64,000 bases of DNA from an uncultured Flavobacteriaceae bacterium (GTDB lineage Bacteria > Bacteroidota > Bacteroidia > Flavobacteriales > Flavobacteriaceae): positions 1 through 64,000 of the forward strand of contig CALJVK010000004.1 of assembly GCA_937773465.1 (NCBI GenBank), given 5' to 3'. The translations under genes were made by a program, and so were the position numbers. Under the pieces are notes generated by a model. It was not told where the DNA came from, ran no database searches, and saw only the letters and a list, made by a program, of their open reading frames with translations. Of the stretch, positions 42,721 through 53,242 are shown piece by piece. Numbering within the stretch: the first letter of the stretch is position 1; each line of letters opens with the position of its first letter.

Positions 42721-43452
42721 TTATTTTTTTTTTCTTAATTCTAAAAGACTATCTCTTTTTCTTTTAAAGGCTTCTCTTTTTTCTTCTTTTTGTTTTAAAA
42801 TTAATTCTCTTCTTGATTTAATTTCTTGAGATTTTTTTAACTTTTTTTCTTCTATTTCTTTCTTTTTTGCTTCTAATTCTGGATTAAAACTTTCTTCGCT
42901 GAATTCGAGATTTAACTTTTCTAATTTCTCGGATCTTAAAATACTTTTTAAAACCAGGTCGCTAATATCGTATTTTTTTTCGGAATATAGAACAATTGCA
43001 TCAGCAGATTGATCAAATATTTTATCAAATTTCTTTTGTTTTGCGATTGATTGGACAACATTTAAAACTTGGTCTTGAATTGGTTTGATTAATAAAAGTT
43101 CTTGTACAACCCAATCTCCATTGACTCCAAATCGTTTTTCCTTGTAATCGTTCATTTGTTTAACTTCAAATTCAATTTCTGATTCTCTGTCATCAACTAA
43201 ATCTTTAGTAAGTAAAGGTCTTTCTATTTCTAAACTATCCTTTAGGTTATCTATAAACTTTGATTTTAAATCTATTTCTTTTTTCCACTCTCCAATTTTT
43301 TCTTCTAATTGTTGACTAGCAATTGTATAGTCTTCCATTTTAGATAAAATATACTCCATGTCAATAATACCTATTCTTTCGCTTTTTTGAGAAAAAGAGT
43401 GTTGTATTGAAACTGAGATAATTAAGAAAAATATTAAAAATTTAGTTTTCAT
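42721..43452 (-). CDS. OmpH/Skp family periplasmic chaperone (copy 2, long C-terminal tail)
   Basis: 243 residues: a signal peptide ending HSFSQ, the Skp core (RIGIIDMEYILSKMEDYTIA, then a coiled coil), and a C-terminal extension of about 70 residues that is almost entirely Lys/Glu/Arg coiled coil. That tail distinguishes it from copy 1. It lies between bamA and the first skp. Confidence 0.92.
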   Translation of the reverse strand: MKTKFLIFFLIISVSIQHSFSQKSERIGIIDMEYILSKMEDYTIASQQLEEKIGEWKKEIDLKSKFIDNLKDSLEIERPLLTKDLVDDRESEIEFEVKQMNDYKEKRFGVNGDWVVQELLLIKPIQDQVLNVVQSIAKQKKFDKIFDQSADAIVLYSEKKYDISDLVLKSILRSEKLEKLNLEFSEESFNPELEAKKKEIEEKKLKKSQEIKSRRELILKQKEEKREAFKRKRDSLLELRKKK

Positions 43453-43483
43453 TAGACTAATCTATGCAATAAAGATATGATTT

Positions 43484-46039
43484 CTAAAAGTTTTGACCGA
43501 TCACAAAATGTGTTTCCCAGCCGTGAGCATTAAGATCTCCTGCAAATTGACTGTCAAAACCATATCCAAAGTCAATTCCTAGTAATCCAAATGCTGGCAT
43601 AAAAATACGTATACCTAATCCTGCAGATCTTTTTGCGTTGAAAGGATTAAATTCTCTAAAACTATCGTAACCATTTCCAGATTCCAGAAATGTTAAAGCA
43701 AAAATAGATGCAGCTGGTTTTAAGGTTATAGGATATCTTAATTCCAATGAAAATTTATTGTAAATAGTAGATCCATCCTGACTAGATAGTGATTGATTAG
43801 TATAACCTCTTAAAGCTACTGTTTCTCTACCATCCATGGCATACTGGGACATTCCGTCTCCACCAAGGTAAAATCTGTCAAAAGGAATAATCCCTCTCTT
43901 ATTGTTATACGCTCCTAAAAATCCAAATTCTGCATGAGTTTTTAAAACAAACTTATCTATTAGTCTTGTGTACCAAGTTCCATTGAACTTGATTTTATAA
44001 AATTCTAGCCATTTAAATCTTTCTTGATCAATTAGAGCTTGGTCTGGTTCACCATCTTCATTTTGGTATTCCGCCTGATTTTCTAAATCATCGTAATCAA
44101 TACCGTTAAACAAAGAGTAGGGTAATGATAATTTAGCACTTAAAGCAAATTGAGATCCACCTAAAGGAAATACTGGATTTACAAAAGTATTGTCTCTTGA
44201 AAGAATAACATTATAAAATATATTATTTGATTTACCATCTCCAAAAGTAAATAGACCAGTATAGTAATTACTTAAATTATAATATTGATATCCTAAAGAT
44301 TGACTAAGTTGAAAATAATCATCTGGAACTCTTAATTTTTTTGCTAACCCTATTTGAGCCCCTGTTATTTCAAAAAACTGATCTTTATTGGCTTGACCAG
44401 TGAAGTAGTCGTATCTATATTGTTTAGTTCTTGAAATAGAGGTTGAAAAAGAAACAGGTTGTCTTCCTCCAAGCCATGGTTCTGAAAAGGAAAAACTAGC
44501 AGTATTGTAAAACCTGTTGGCTTGAAGTCTCACTGACAAGGCTTGCCCATCTCCCATAGGAAGGGGTTTGTATGCAGCTTTGTCTTTTAGACCTCTTACT
44601 GAAAAGTTGTTAAATGATAATCCTAATGTTCCAATAAAGCCACCGCCTCCATAACCACCTTGAAGTTCTACTTGACTAGCACCTTTTTCCACTAGACCAT
44701 ATTCAATATCAACAGTTCCAAAATTTGGATCAACATTTTTAAAATCAGGACTAATTTGTTCAGGATCAAAGAATCCCATTTGACCAAGTTCTCTAACGGT
44801 TCTAACAATTTGAGATTTACTATAAATATTACCAGGTTTAGTTCTTAATTCACGATGTATAACATGATCGTTAGTTCTTGTATTCCCAACCACAGTTATT
44901 TTATTGAAATAGGCTGGTTTTCCTTCAACAACTCTTATTTCAAAGTTTATTGTATCGTTTAAAACAGAAACTTCAACTGGATTTATGTTTGAAAATAAGT
45001 AACCGTTGTTTTGGTATAAATTTGAAAGGTCTTCTCCGTCAGGTTTAGTATTATCAGAAATTCTTTTCTTTAATAAAACTCCATTATATGTATCTCCTTT
45101 AAAAAGCCCTAAAGCTCTTGCGAGTTGTGCATCCGAATAAACAGAATTTCCAAGAAATGCTATATCTCCAAAGTAATATCTATTACCTTCCTGAAGGTCA
45201 ATATTAATAGTTATTCTATTTTTATCTGTTATAACAGAATCACTGATTATCCTAGCATCACGGTAACCTTTTTCTTTATAAAAATCTAAAATCGAATTCA
45301 AATCTTCTCTATATTCTTTTTCAATGAATTTTGATTTTTTCCAAAACCTTCCAAGTAATTTTGTTTTGGTTTTTTTCATCTTCTTTTTTAGTTTAGAAGA
45401 CTTTGTAAGTTCGTTTCCTGTAAAATTAATTTGATCAATTTTGACTCTATCTCCAAGATCAACATTAATTAACATTTTACTAAAATTAACTTCACTTGAA
45501 TCTGGTAATATGTTTATTGAAACTTTTGTATTTAAAAACCCGTCTTTTTTGTACTTATTAATTATATAGTTTTTGGTGGTTTTGATAAAATTTTCAGTAA
45601 TTTTTTTTCCTTTTTTTAGTTCTGTTTCAGAGATTATTGTTTCAGTCTTAGATTTTTTTAAACCAGTGATTTTGAACTCAGATAAAGTTGGCAGTTCTAA
45701 TATGTCAATTTGAATACTTGCTTCACCATTTTCAATATTTGTTAAGTAAAAATTAATATCACTAAATAAGTCTAATTTCCAAAGTTTACTGATTATAGCA
45801 CTAATTTCTTCTCCTGGAATTCTGATTTTTTGACCTTCTTTAAGTCCAGTATAAGTTATTACAGTTTGTTCATTAAAGTTTTTTAGGCCAGAAACTGAAA
45901 CCTCTTTTAAAACATACTCGTTGCCTTTAACATAAGATGTTTCTTGAGCAACAGAATTAAAACTTAATAATGCGACTGTTAGTATTGTTAAATACTTACT
46001 AAAAGTTAACGAGTTTTTTTTATTAATTAATTTTTCCAA
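43484..46039 (-). CDS. bamA: Outer-membrane protein assembly factor BamA
   Basis: About 851 residues. Five POTRA repeats (about 45-430) precede an Omp85 beta-barrel (about 460 to the end), with a typical barrel start AYKPLPMGDGQALSVRLQAN and a terminal FVIGQNF. Inserts beta-barrel proteins in the outer membrane. The frame is open upstream to an ATG at 46075, but that lies well inside uppS. The TTG at 46037-46039 gives a compact signal peptide (LTILTVALLSFNSVAQ) with a 15-base overlap of uppS, so I use it; the start is uncertain. Confidence 0.93.
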   Translation of the reverse strand: MEKLINKKNSLTFSKYLTILTVALLSFNSVAQETSYVKGNEYVLKEVSVSGLKNFNEQTVITYTGLKEGQKIRIPGEEISAIISKLWKLDLFSDINFYLTNIENGEASIQIDILELPTLSEFKITGLKKSKTETIISETELKKGKKITENFIKTTKNYIINKYKKDGFLNTKVSINILPDSSEVNFSKMLINVDLGDRVKIDQINFTGNELTKSSKLKKKMKKTKTKLLGRFWKKSKFIEKEYREDLNSILDFYKEKGYRDARIISDSVITDKNRITINIDLQEGNRYYFGDIAFLGNSVYSDAQLARALGLFKGDTYNGVLLKKRISDNTKPDGEDLSNLYQNNGYLFSNINPVEVSVLNDTINFEIRVVEGKPAYFNKITVVGNTRTNDHVIHRELRTKPGNIYSKSQIVRTVRELGQMGFFDPEQISPDFKNVDPNFGTVDIEYGLVEKGASQVELQGGYGGGGFIGTLGLSFNNFSVRGLKDKAAYKPLPMGDGQALSVRLQANRFYNTASFSFSEPWLGGRQPVSFSTSISRTKQYRYDYFTGQANKDQFFEITGAQIGLAKKLRVPDDYFQLSQSLGYQYYNLSNYYTGLFTFGDGKSNNIFYNVILSRDNTFVNPVFPLGGSQFALSAKLSLPYSLFNGIDYDDLENQAEYQNEDGEPDQALIDQERFKWLEFYKIKFNGTWYTRLIDKFVLKTHAEFGFLGAYNNKRGIIPFDRFYLGGDGMSQYAMDGRETVALRGYTNQSLSSQDGSTIYNKFSLELRYPITLKPAASIFALTFLESGNGYDSFREFNPFNAKRSAGLGIRIFMPAFGLLGIDFGYGFDSQFAGDLNAHGWETHFVIGQNF

Positions 46040-46742
46040 ATCTTCTTTCTCTTTTTTGATAATCTTCCAAAGCATCTAAAAAATCTTCTTTTTTAAAATC
46101 AGGCCAAAGTACGTCAGTAAAATACATTTCTGCATATGCTATTTGCCATAGCAAGAAGTTACTAACTCTTTTTTCACCACCTGTTCTAATCAAAAGATCT
46201 ACATTAGGTAAATTTCGGGTGTAAAGATGCTCATTTATTATGTTTTCATCAATATTTTTTACAGAAATTATGTTATTTTTAACTTTATTAGAAACTTCTC
46301 TGATAGCATTTACAATTTCTTGTTTAGATCCGTAGCTAATTGCTAAATTTAAATTTAGTTTTTTGTTGTTTTTTGTCTCTGAAATTATGCTTTCTAATTT
46401 TGATTTTGGTTTATTTTTAAGGGAATCCAAATCTCCTAAAACATTTAATTTAATATTATTTTCAATAAGCGAAACTCTTTCTTTGTCTATAGAATAAACT
46501 AACAAATCCATTAGCGCATTGACTTCAAATTTTGGTCTATTCCAGTTTTCTGTAGAAAAGACAAAAAGTGTTAGATTTTTGATACCAAGTTTAATGGATT
46601 GATTTATACATTCTTTAACAGATTTAGTTCCGTTTTCATGGCCAAATGCTCTTTTTTTTCCTATTTTTTTTGCCCATCTACCATTACCATCCATTATTAT
46701 GGCAACATGATTTGGTAAATAAGTGAAATCTTTTTTGTTCAT
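46023..46742 (-). CDS. uppS: Isoprenyl transferase (undecaprenyl diphosphate synthase)
   Basis: 239 residues. Makes the C55 carrier lipid for cell-wall synthesis from FPP and IPP. Catalytic motif HVAIIMDGNGRWAKKIGKKR (Asp18), then FVFSTENWNRP and the C-terminal IRTGGEKRVSNFLLWQIAYA. Its 3' end overlaps bamA and it follows porG by 6 bases. Confidence 0.96.
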   Translation of the reverse strand: MNKKDFTYLPNHVAIIMDGNGRWAKKIGKKRAFGHENGTKSVKECINQSIKLGIKNLTLFVFSTENWNRPKFEVNALMDLLVYSIDKERVSLIENNIKLNVLGDLDSLKNKPKSKLESIISETKNNKKLNLNLAISYGSKQEIVNAIREVSNKVKNNIISVKNIDENIINEHLYTRNLPNVDLLIRTGGEKRVSNFLLWQIAYAEMYFTDVLWPDFKKEDFLDALEDYQKRERRFGKIN

Positions 46743-46748
46743 AATATT

Positions 46749-47462
46749 TTAATTAGGACAGTAGCATTTTTTATTTCCAAAAAGATAAGTTAATGTAATT
46801 CCACTAAAAACATACCAATCTTTACTTAAAGTCGATCCGAAAATTTCTGAAGAATCATTATATTTATCAATTGGATAACTTCCATCAAGATTATCCGTAA
46901 AAGTTGCATTAGCTGTTATTTCAAATCCAATTATAAAACTTCTTAATGGTTTTAATTTATAACCTAACGTAATAGGAACAGAAATATTACTTTCAGTACC
47001 ATATTGATCAGCTTTTAGCTCTCCATTTTCGTACCTAAGTGCATTATAATTAAAAAAGTTAATTCCAGTACTTATGTAGGGTGTCATTTGTAAAGAAGAA
47101 TTGTAGATGTCAAATTCAACAAAATTAAAATCTATTCCCACGCCAATTTCAGTTATAATATTTTTAAAGTACCTGCCTCTTTTTTTTCGATATTCAACAG
47201 TATTTGGCCAATTGTCAGAGCTACCAATTTTAGAATAATTAAGTTTTGCTCTTAAAGCAATTCTTTCATTTAAATTTTTTCTAAATATTATTCCTGCAAC
47301 TGCGTTAGTGGAAAGATTATATGAAAATGGATGAATATAAGTAGTTGGTCCAACATCTCCAATATAATTTGAACCTCCAATAAAAACTCCAATCTCATTA
47401 TTTTGTGAAAACACTGTCATTGAAATAAATAAAATTATGACATGTATTATTTTTCTTTTCAT
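46749..47462 (-). CDS. porG: T9SS outer-membrane protein PorG (DUF6089)
   Basis: 237 residues, a signal peptide ending MTVFSQ then an eight-strand-type beta-barrel pattern. The start NNEIGVFIGGSNYIGDVGPT and the end WYVFSGITLTYLFGNKKCYC match the DUF6089/PorG family. PorG is the outer-membrane component that contacts the PorK/PorN rings of the T9SS. Position next to uppS and bamA is the same as in Porphyromonas and other Bacteroidota, which supports the call. Confidence 0.88.
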   Translation of the reverse strand: MKRKIIHVIILFISMTVFSQNNEIGVFIGGSNYIGDVGPTTYIHPFSYNLSTNAVAGIIFRKNLNERIALRAKLNYSKIGSSDNWPNTVEYRKKRGRYFKNIITEIGVGIDFNFVEFDIYNSSLQMTPYISTGINFFNYNALRYENGELKADQYGTESNISVPITLGYKLKPLRSFIIGFEITANATFTDNLDGSYPIDKYNDSSEIFGSTLSKDWYVFSGITLTYLFGNKKCYCPN

Positions 47463-47504
47463 AATATGGCAGCAAATATAGATAAAATCAATTTTTAATA
47501 AGTT

Positions 47505-48389
47505 CTATATATTCCTTCTGTCTTCTCCCCAAAGAAGCTTATTTCTTAAAGTTTTGTAGAAACTATTATTGTTTATCGAAGCTAACTTAATTTTATAATT
47601 GGCTTTTTTTATTTTTATTTTAACATTATTTTTCAAAGAAATTATTTGAGAATCTAAAGAAAGAAGATGCGATTTTTCTCTTCCCTCAACTGAGAGTTCA
47701 ATTTTAATTTCATCAGAAATAACTAAAGGTCTTGCATTTAAATTATGTGGAGCAATTGGAGTGATTGAAAAAGTTTGACTGGATGGCGTCATTATTGGAC
47801 CGCCACAACTAAGAGAGTATCCTGTAGAACCAGTCGGAGTTGAAACTATTAAGCCGTCAGCCCAATAGGTATTTAAATATTCTCCATCCAACATAGTTTT
47901 AATTTCTATCATTGATGTTGTGTTTTTTCTTCCAACACTAACTTCGTTAAGAGCGAAGTTAAAATCAGAAAAATTATCATTATTATCAACGCTTACTTCA
48001 AGTAAACTTCTTTCTTTTACATCAAATTCACCTTTTAATATTTTCTTTAATTCAATATTTAATAATTCTTGATTTAATGTTGCTAAAAAACCAAGTCTTC
48101 CTGTGTTAATTCCAATAATAGGAATTCCTAAATCTCTTATATAAGTAATCGATCTCAATAACGTACCATCTCCTCCAATTGTAATCATCATATCTATACT
48201 TTTGTCAAGATCATTATAAGATGAAAACACTTTATGATTGTGGTTTGTTTTCAGTTTTTTTAATAGAACTGAATTATACTTTTCCTCAACAAATAACACA
48301 AGATTCTGATTTTTGCTAATATTTAAAATTTCTAAAAATATGTTTTTAGAAATTTTGTCTACTGACTGACCGTATATTGCAATTTTCAT
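47505..48389 (-). CDS. nadK: NAD kinase
   Basis: 294 residues. Phosphorylates NAD to NADP. The GGDGTLLRS motif (about residue 74), NTGRLGFLA (about 95) and the PTGSTGYSLSCGGPI loop (about 185) are all present. First gene of the nadK-porG-uppS-bamA-skp run and divergent from pdxJ. Confidence 0.96.
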   Translation of the reverse strand: MKIAIYGQSVDKISKNIFLEILNISKNQNLVLFVEEKYNSVLLKKLKTNHNHKVFSSYNDLDKSIDMMITIGGDGTLLRSITYIRDLGIPIIGINTGRLGFLATLNQELLNIELKKILKGEFDVKERSLLEVSVDNNDNFSDFNFALNEVSVGRKNTTSMIEIKTMLDGEYLNTYWADGLIVSTPTGSTGYSLSCGGPIMTPSSQTFSITPIAPHNLNARPLVISDEIKIELSVEGREKSHLLSLDSQIISLKNNVKIKIKKANYKIKLASINNNSFYKTLRNKLLWGEDRRNI

Positions 48390-48455
48390 TTAAGAAATTA
48401 TTTTAATGCAAATTAATTAAAATAACATATAACAAATCTTTAATTTTGAATTATT

Positions 48456-49184
48456 ATGACAAAATTAAGTGTTAACATAAATAAGATTGCAACATTAAGG
48501 AATGCAAGAGGAGGTGATAACCCCAATTTACTTCAAATGGCAAATGATATTCAATCTTTCGGAGCTCACGGTATTACAATTCATCCAAGACCTGATCAAA
48601 GACATATAACTTACAAAGACGCAATAGATTTGCCTAAAGTGATTTCTACTGAGTTTAATATTGAGGGCAATCCTATTAAAAAATTCATTGATTTAGTTTG
48701 TAAAATAAAACCTGATCAAGTTACACTTGTTCCTGATAGTATTGATGCTATTACTTCTAATTCCGGATGGGACACAATTAAAAATAAATCATTTTTAAAA
48801 GAAGTGATTTCCGAATTTAAAAATAATGGAATTAGAACTTCTGTTTTTGTAGACACTGATCTTAAATTAATTGAAGGAGCAAAAATAACTGGAGCGGATA
48901 GAATAGAGCTTTATACAGAATCGTTTGCTGTTAACTACCAAAAGGGTAATAAGGAAGAGATAAATAATTATATTAATGCTTCAGTTTTAGCAAATGATTT
49001 AGGAATGGGAGTCAACGCTGGTCATGATTTAAGTCTTGAAAACATTCATTTTTTTGTTGATAAAATCCCTTATTTAGATGAGGTATCTATCGGACATGCT
49101 ATAATTTGTGAATCTTTGTATTTAGGGATTGAAAACGTAATTAATATGTATTTACAGAAAATAAACAATGCTTTTAAAAAGTAA
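48456..49184 (+). CDS. pdxJ: Pyridoxine 5'-phosphate synthase
   Basis: 242 residues, normal for PdxJ. Condenses 3-amino-acetone phosphate and deoxyxylulose phosphate to pyridoxine phosphate. Family motifs: LSVNINKIATLRNARGGDNP, ITIHPRPDQRHI, TLVPD, and GMGVNAGHDLS. A -7-like TAATTTTG lies at 48441-48448, without a clear TTG at -33. Overlaps the next gene by 17 bases. Confidence 0.96.
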   Translation: MTKLSVNINKIATLRNARGGDNPNLLQMANDIQSFGAHGITIHPRPDQRHITYKDAIDLPKVISTEFNIEGNPIKKFIDLVCKIKPDQVTLVPDSIDAITSNSGWDTIKNKSFLKEVISEFKNNGIRTSVFVDTDLKLIEGAKITGADRIELYTESFAVNYQKGNKEEINNYINASVLANDLGMGVNAGHDLSLENIHFFVDKIPYLDEVSIGHAIICESLYLGIENVINMYLQKINNAFKK

Positions 49185-49938
49185 AATTTTTGGATCAGAA
49201 GGAGATGTTTTAATAGTGCTTCACGGATTTTTAGGAATGTCAGATAATTGGAATTCTTTTGCCAAAAAAATTAATGATAGAGGATTTCAAATTCATTTAT
49301 TAGATCAAAGAAATCATGGAGAAAGTTTTCATAATAAAGAATTTAATTATGAAATCTTAGCTAACGATTTAAAATATTATATCGATTATCATAAAATAAT
49401 AAGTTTTTCATTAATTGGTCATTCAATGGGTGGTAAAACAGCAATGATGTTTGCTAGTATTTATCCTAATACTATTAAAAAACTTATTATTGTAGACATC
49501 CTGCCTTTTTATTATAAAAATGATTATCAAAATATTATAAATTCTCTAAAATCATTAGACTTTAAATCAATTAGCTCCAGATTAAATGCAGATAAAGCGT
49601 TATCAATATTCATTCAAGATCAATCGTTCAGAGCATTTTTATTAAAAAACTTAAAGCGAGTTAGTAAGGATGAACTTGCTTTTAAAATAGATTTAGATAT
49701 CATTTCAGATAATTTATCTGAAGTTGAAAAAGCATTACCAAGTGATATTTATTTTTCTGGTGAAACACTATTTATAAAAGGTGAAAAATCAGATTACATT
49801 AACAATCAAAAATTTAAAATAGTTCATAATAATTTTCCAAAATCTAGACTTGTCGAAGTTTCTAATGCTGGTCATTGGGTGCATGCAGAAAATCTTAATG
49901 ATTTTGCTGAAGAAACATTAAATTTTTTAAAATCTTAA
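49168..49938 (+). CDS. Alpha/beta hydrolase (YbfF type)
   Basis: 256 residues. Alpha/beta-hydrolase fold with the oxyanion segment VLHGFLGMSDNW, nucleophile elbow GHSMGG (Ser about 92) and a terminal catalytic His in NAGHWVHAEN. Closest in pattern to YbfF-like esterases; substrate unknown. It follows pdxJ with overlap, as in many flavobacteria. Confidence 0.9.
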   Translation: MLLKSKIFGSEGDVLIVLHGFLGMSDNWNSFAKKINDRGFQIHLLDQRNHGESFHNKEFNYEILANDLKYYIDYHKIISFSLIGHSMGGKTAMMFASIYPNTIKKLIIVDILPFYYKNDYQNIINSLKSLDFKSISSRLNADKALSIFIQDQSFRAFLLKNLKRVSKDELAFKIDLDIISDNLSEVEKALPSDIYFSGETLFIKGEKSDYINNQKFKIVHNNFPKSRLVEVSNAGHWVHAENLNDFAEETLNFLKS

Positions 49939-49941
49939 AAG

Positions 49942-49972
49942 TTGGTCACCTTTGTAAAAAGACCTATTTTTG
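49942..49972 (+). promoter_or_regulatory. Bacteroidota-type promoter for tig-clpP-clpX
   Basis: TTG at 49942-49944, a 20-base spacer and TATTTTTG at 49965-49972; an exact consensus match. The tig ATG is at 49991, leaving a very short leader. Confidence 0.7.
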
Positions 49973-49990
49973 CGACCAAATTTGTAAAAT

Positions 49991-51316
49991 ATGAAGGTTT
50001 CAAAAAAAGATATCGATAAATTAAATTCAGTATTGTCTGTTAGTATTGAAAAGACTGATTATGAATCAAAAGTAGAAGAAGTGCTCAAGGATTATAAAAA
50101 GAGAGCTAATATTCCTGGCTTTAGAAAGGGTCATACTCCAATAGGATTAATAAAAAAACAATACGGAATTTCAGTGAAAGTTGATGAAATCAATAAACTG
50201 ATGCAAAAAGGATTAAGTGATTATTTAGGTGATGAAAAATTAGATATTTTAGGTAATCCACTCCCTGTTGAAAAAAATGATTTAGACTGGAATGCTGATA
50301 AGATTACTTTTGATTTTGAAATAGGATTATCACCAGAGTTTGAAGTTTCATTAAAAAACAAAAAAGCTATTAATTCTTATGAAATTGATGTTGATAAAAA
50401 AATGATTGATGATCAAATTAAAAATATTCAAAATCAATATGGAAAACTAATTGCAAAAACTAAAATTGAAGATGGATTTGAAATAAATGGAAAATTCATG
50501 AATGAAGAATTTGAAGTTGATAATACATCAAACTTCAAATTGAAGGATATAAAAGGAAAATCTAATAAAGAAAGTTTAAGAAAATTAAGTATTGGTGATT
50601 CAATTGACCTAAAGACTAAGGATTTGTTTGATAAGGATTCAGATTTATCATTTCATCTTAAAACAAATGATGATAATAAAGACAAGGTGAAAAATATTAC
50701 GTTTTTATTAAACGAGATTAATGAAAGAGAGCCAGCTGATCTTGATCAAGATCTATTCGATAAATTATTTGGAAAGGATGCTATTAAATCAGTAACTGAA
50801 CTTAAAAATAAATTGAAATCTGATGCTGAATCTAATTTCATAAATCAAACAGATCAAAAACTATTAAATGACGTCACTGAGTATTTAATTGATAATACAA
50901 AATTTGATTTGCCAGATAATTTTCTAAAAAAATGGATGCAAACTGCAGGAGAAAATAGATTAGACGAAAAAGAAGCAGCAATGGAGTATGAAAAATCTGA
51001 AAAAGGACTTAGATACCAATTAATAGAATCTAAAATAGTTAAGGATAATGAGATCAAAATTGATCATGATCAAATTAAAGACTTCTCTAAAGATTTAATT
51101 AAAACTCAAATGAAACAGTATGGTCAAAACAGTCCTGAAGAAAAAGAGTTAGAATCCATTTCTCAAAGAATTCTTTCTAATAAAGATGAAGTTAAAAGGA
51201 TTTCTGATCAATTATTAAGTAAAAAATTAATTGATTTATTTAAATCAAACCTTAAGTTTAAAAACAATAAAGTTTCTTATGAAAAATTTATTGAAATGGC
51301 TTATGCTAAAAAATAA
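49991..51316 (+). CDS. tig: Trigger factor
   Basis: 441 residues. Ribosome-associated chaperone. The ribosome-binding N-terminal domain is clear (YKKRANIPGFRKGHTPIGLI, about 35-54, the signature GFRKG). The middle region (about 155-240) is the position of the FKBP-like domain but is poorly conserved, as usual in Bacteroidota. A C-terminal helical domain follows. Precedes clpP and clpX in the universal tig-clpP-clpX order. Confidence 0.94.
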   Translation: MKVSKKDIDKLNSVLSVSIEKTDYESKVEEVLKDYKKRANIPGFRKGHTPIGLIKKQYGISVKVDEINKLMQKGLSDYLGDEKLDILGNPLPVEKNDLDWNADKITFDFEIGLSPEFEVSLKNKKAINSYEIDVDKKMIDDQIKNIQNQYGKLIAKTKIEDGFEINGKFMNEEFEVDNTSNFKLKDIKGKSNKESLRKLSIGDSIDLKTKDLFDKDSDLSFHLKTNDDNKDKVKNITFLLNEINEREPADLDQDLFDKLFGKDAIKSVTELKNKLKSDAESNFINQTDQKLLNDVTEYLIDNTKFDLPDNFLKKWMQTAGENRLDEKEAAMEYEKSEKGLRYQLIESKIVKDNEIKIDHDQIKDFSKDLIKTQMKQYGQNSPEEKELESISQRILSNKDEVKRISDQLLSKKLIDLFKSNLKFKNNKVSYEKFIEMAYAKK

Positions 51317-51348
51317 TTAACTTTAGTTTATTATAAAAAATAATTTTT

Positions 51349-52008
51349 ATGGATTACTCGAAAGAATTTAAAGAATATTCAATTAAACATCACGGAATTA
51401 ACTCACTTTATTATGATAAGTTAGTTAGTAGCATGACCCCGTATATAATTGAAGAAAGACAGCTAAATGTTGCTCAAATGGATGTTTTTTCTAGACTTAT
51501 GATGGATAGAATAATTTTCTTGGGTACAGGGATAAATGATTCTATAGCTAATATTATTCAAGCTCAATTACTTTTTTTAGAGAGTACTGACAAAGACAAG
51601 GATATTCAAATTTATATTAATTCACCGGGTGGATCTGTATATGCTGGCTTAGGAATTTATGATACAATGCAATTTATAAATCCTGAAGTTGCTACAATTT
51701 GTACTGGAATTGCTGCATCAATGGCCGCTGTTTTATTATGTGCTGGTCAAAAGGGTAAAAGATCAGGGTTAACTCATTCTAGAGTAATGATTCACCAACC
51801 ACTAGGCGGAGCTCAAGGTCAAGCTTCTGATATTGAAATTACTGCAAGAGAAATTGGCAAGCTAAAGAAAGAATTATATGAAATTATAGCTAATCATTCG
51901 GGTCAAAAATATGATAAAGTTTATGATGATAGTGATAGAGATTATTGGATGAAAGCTGAAGAAGCTAAAAAATATGGAATGATTGATGAGGTTTTAACAA
52001 AAAAATAA
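51349..52008 (+). CDS. clpP: ATP-dependent Clp protease proteolytic subunit
   Basis: 219 residues. Serine protease of the ClpXP machine. Catalytic Ser124 in [11 protein letters not shown] and His149 in VMIHQPLGG, plus [18 protein letters not shown] 30-residue N-terminal extension before the conserved core is typical of Bacteroidota ClpP. Four bases separate its stop from the clpX start. Confidence 0.97.
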   Translation: MDYSKEFKEYSIKHHGINSLYYDKLVSSMTPYIIEERQLNVAQMDVFSRLMMDRIIFLGTGINDSIANIIQAQLLFLESTDKDKDIQIYINSPGGSVYAGLGIYDTMQFINPEVATICTGIAASMAAVLLCAGQKGKRSGLTHSRVMIHQPLGGAQGQASDIEITAREIGKLKKELYEIIANHSGQKYDKVYDDSDRDYWMKAEEAKKYGMIDEVLTKK

Positions 52009-52012
52009 CTTC

Positions 52013-53242
52013 ATGTCTGAAAAAGATTTAATTTGTTCGTTTTGTGGTTTAAGTAAAGTTCAAACAAATTTACTTGTTGCTGGTCAAGATGCTCATATTT
52101 GTGATAGTTGTATAGAACAAGCTTATGGCATAATAATCGAAGAATCGAAAAGAAATACTAATACTAAGCAAGAAGATGAATTATCAATTTCTAAACCTAA
52201 AGAAATAAAACTTTTTCTAGATGATTACGTAATTGGACAGGATCATACAAAAAAAATTCTATCTGTAGCTGTTTATAATCATTATAAAAGACTAAATCAT
52301 CAGTCATCAAAAAATGATGTAGAGATTGATAAAAGCAATATTTTAATAGTTGGTGAAACAGGTACTGGTAAAACACTAATAGCAAAAACAATTGCAAGAA
52401 TGCTAGATGTTCCGTTGGCAATTGTTGATGCTACTGTATTAACAGAAGCTGGATATGTTGGAGAAGATGTCGAGACTATTTTAACTAGACTCTTACAGGC
52501 CTCAGATTATGATCAAGAAAAAGCTGAAAGAGGAATTGTGTTTATTGATGAAATTGATAAAATTGCTAGAAAAAGTGATAATCCCTCTATTACAAGGGAT
52601 GTTTCAGGCGAAGGAGTTCAACAGGCATTATTGAAATTATTAGAGGGAACTATTGTAAATGTTCCGCCAAAAGGAGGAAGAAAACACCCTGATCAAAAAT
52701 TTATTGAATTAGATACTCAAAACATTCTTTTCATTGCGGGGGGAGCGTTTGATGGTATTGAAAAGATTATTTCAAAAAGACTGAATATGCAAGTCGTTGG
52801 ATATAAAAACCCTAATTCTACTAAAATCAATCAAGAAAATTTACTTTCATTTATATCTCCAAAAGATTTAAAAGACTTTGGATTAATACCTGAAATTTTA
52901 GGAAGATTACCAGTATTGTCCTATATGAATTCTTTAGATAAAAAGACATTAAGATCAATTTTAACTGAACCAAAAAATTCTCTTATTAAGCAATATGAAA
53001 AGTTATTTGAAATTGATGGAATTAAAGTGTCATTTACTGAAGACGGTCTTAGCTATATAGTTGATAAAGCACTCGAATTTAAGCTTGGTGCCAGAGGACT
53101 TAGATCAATTTGTGAATTGATTTTAAATGATGCAATGTTTGAACTCCCAAGTTCTAAAAGAAAAAAACTTCATATTGATAAAACTTATATTTCTAAAAAA
53201 TTATCAAACTCTAGCCTAAGTATTTTGAAAGTAGCTTCTTAA
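52013..53242 (+). CDS. clpX: ATP-dependent Clp protease ATP-binding subunit ClpX
   Basis: 409 residues. AAA+ unfoldase. N-terminal zinc-binding domain with Cys8, Cys11, Cys30 and Cys33; Walker A GETGTGKT (about 116); Walker [12 protein letters not shown]; sensor region [12 protein letters not shown]-terminal ARGLRSICE. Converges with the GH3 gene with a four-base overlap. Confidence 0.97.
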   Translation: MSEKDLICSFCGLSKVQTNLLVAGQDAHICDSCIEQAYGIIIEESKRNTNTKQEDELSISKPKEIKLFLDDYVIGQDHTKKILSVAVYNHYKRLNHQSSKNDVEIDKSNILIVGETGTGKTLIAKTIARMLDVPLAIVDATVLTEAGYVGEDVETILTRLLQASDYDQEKAERGIVFIDEIDKIARKSDNPSITRDVSGEGVQQALLKLLEGTIVNVPPKGGRKHPDQKFIELDTQNILFIAGGAFDGIEKIISKRLNMQVVGYKNPNSTKINQENLLSFISPKDLKDFGLIPEILGRLPVLSYMNSLDKKTLRSILTEPKNSLIKQYEKLFEIDGIKVSFTEDGLSYIVDKALEFKLGARGLRSICELILNDAMFELPSSKRKKLHIDKTYISKKLSNSSLSILKVAS

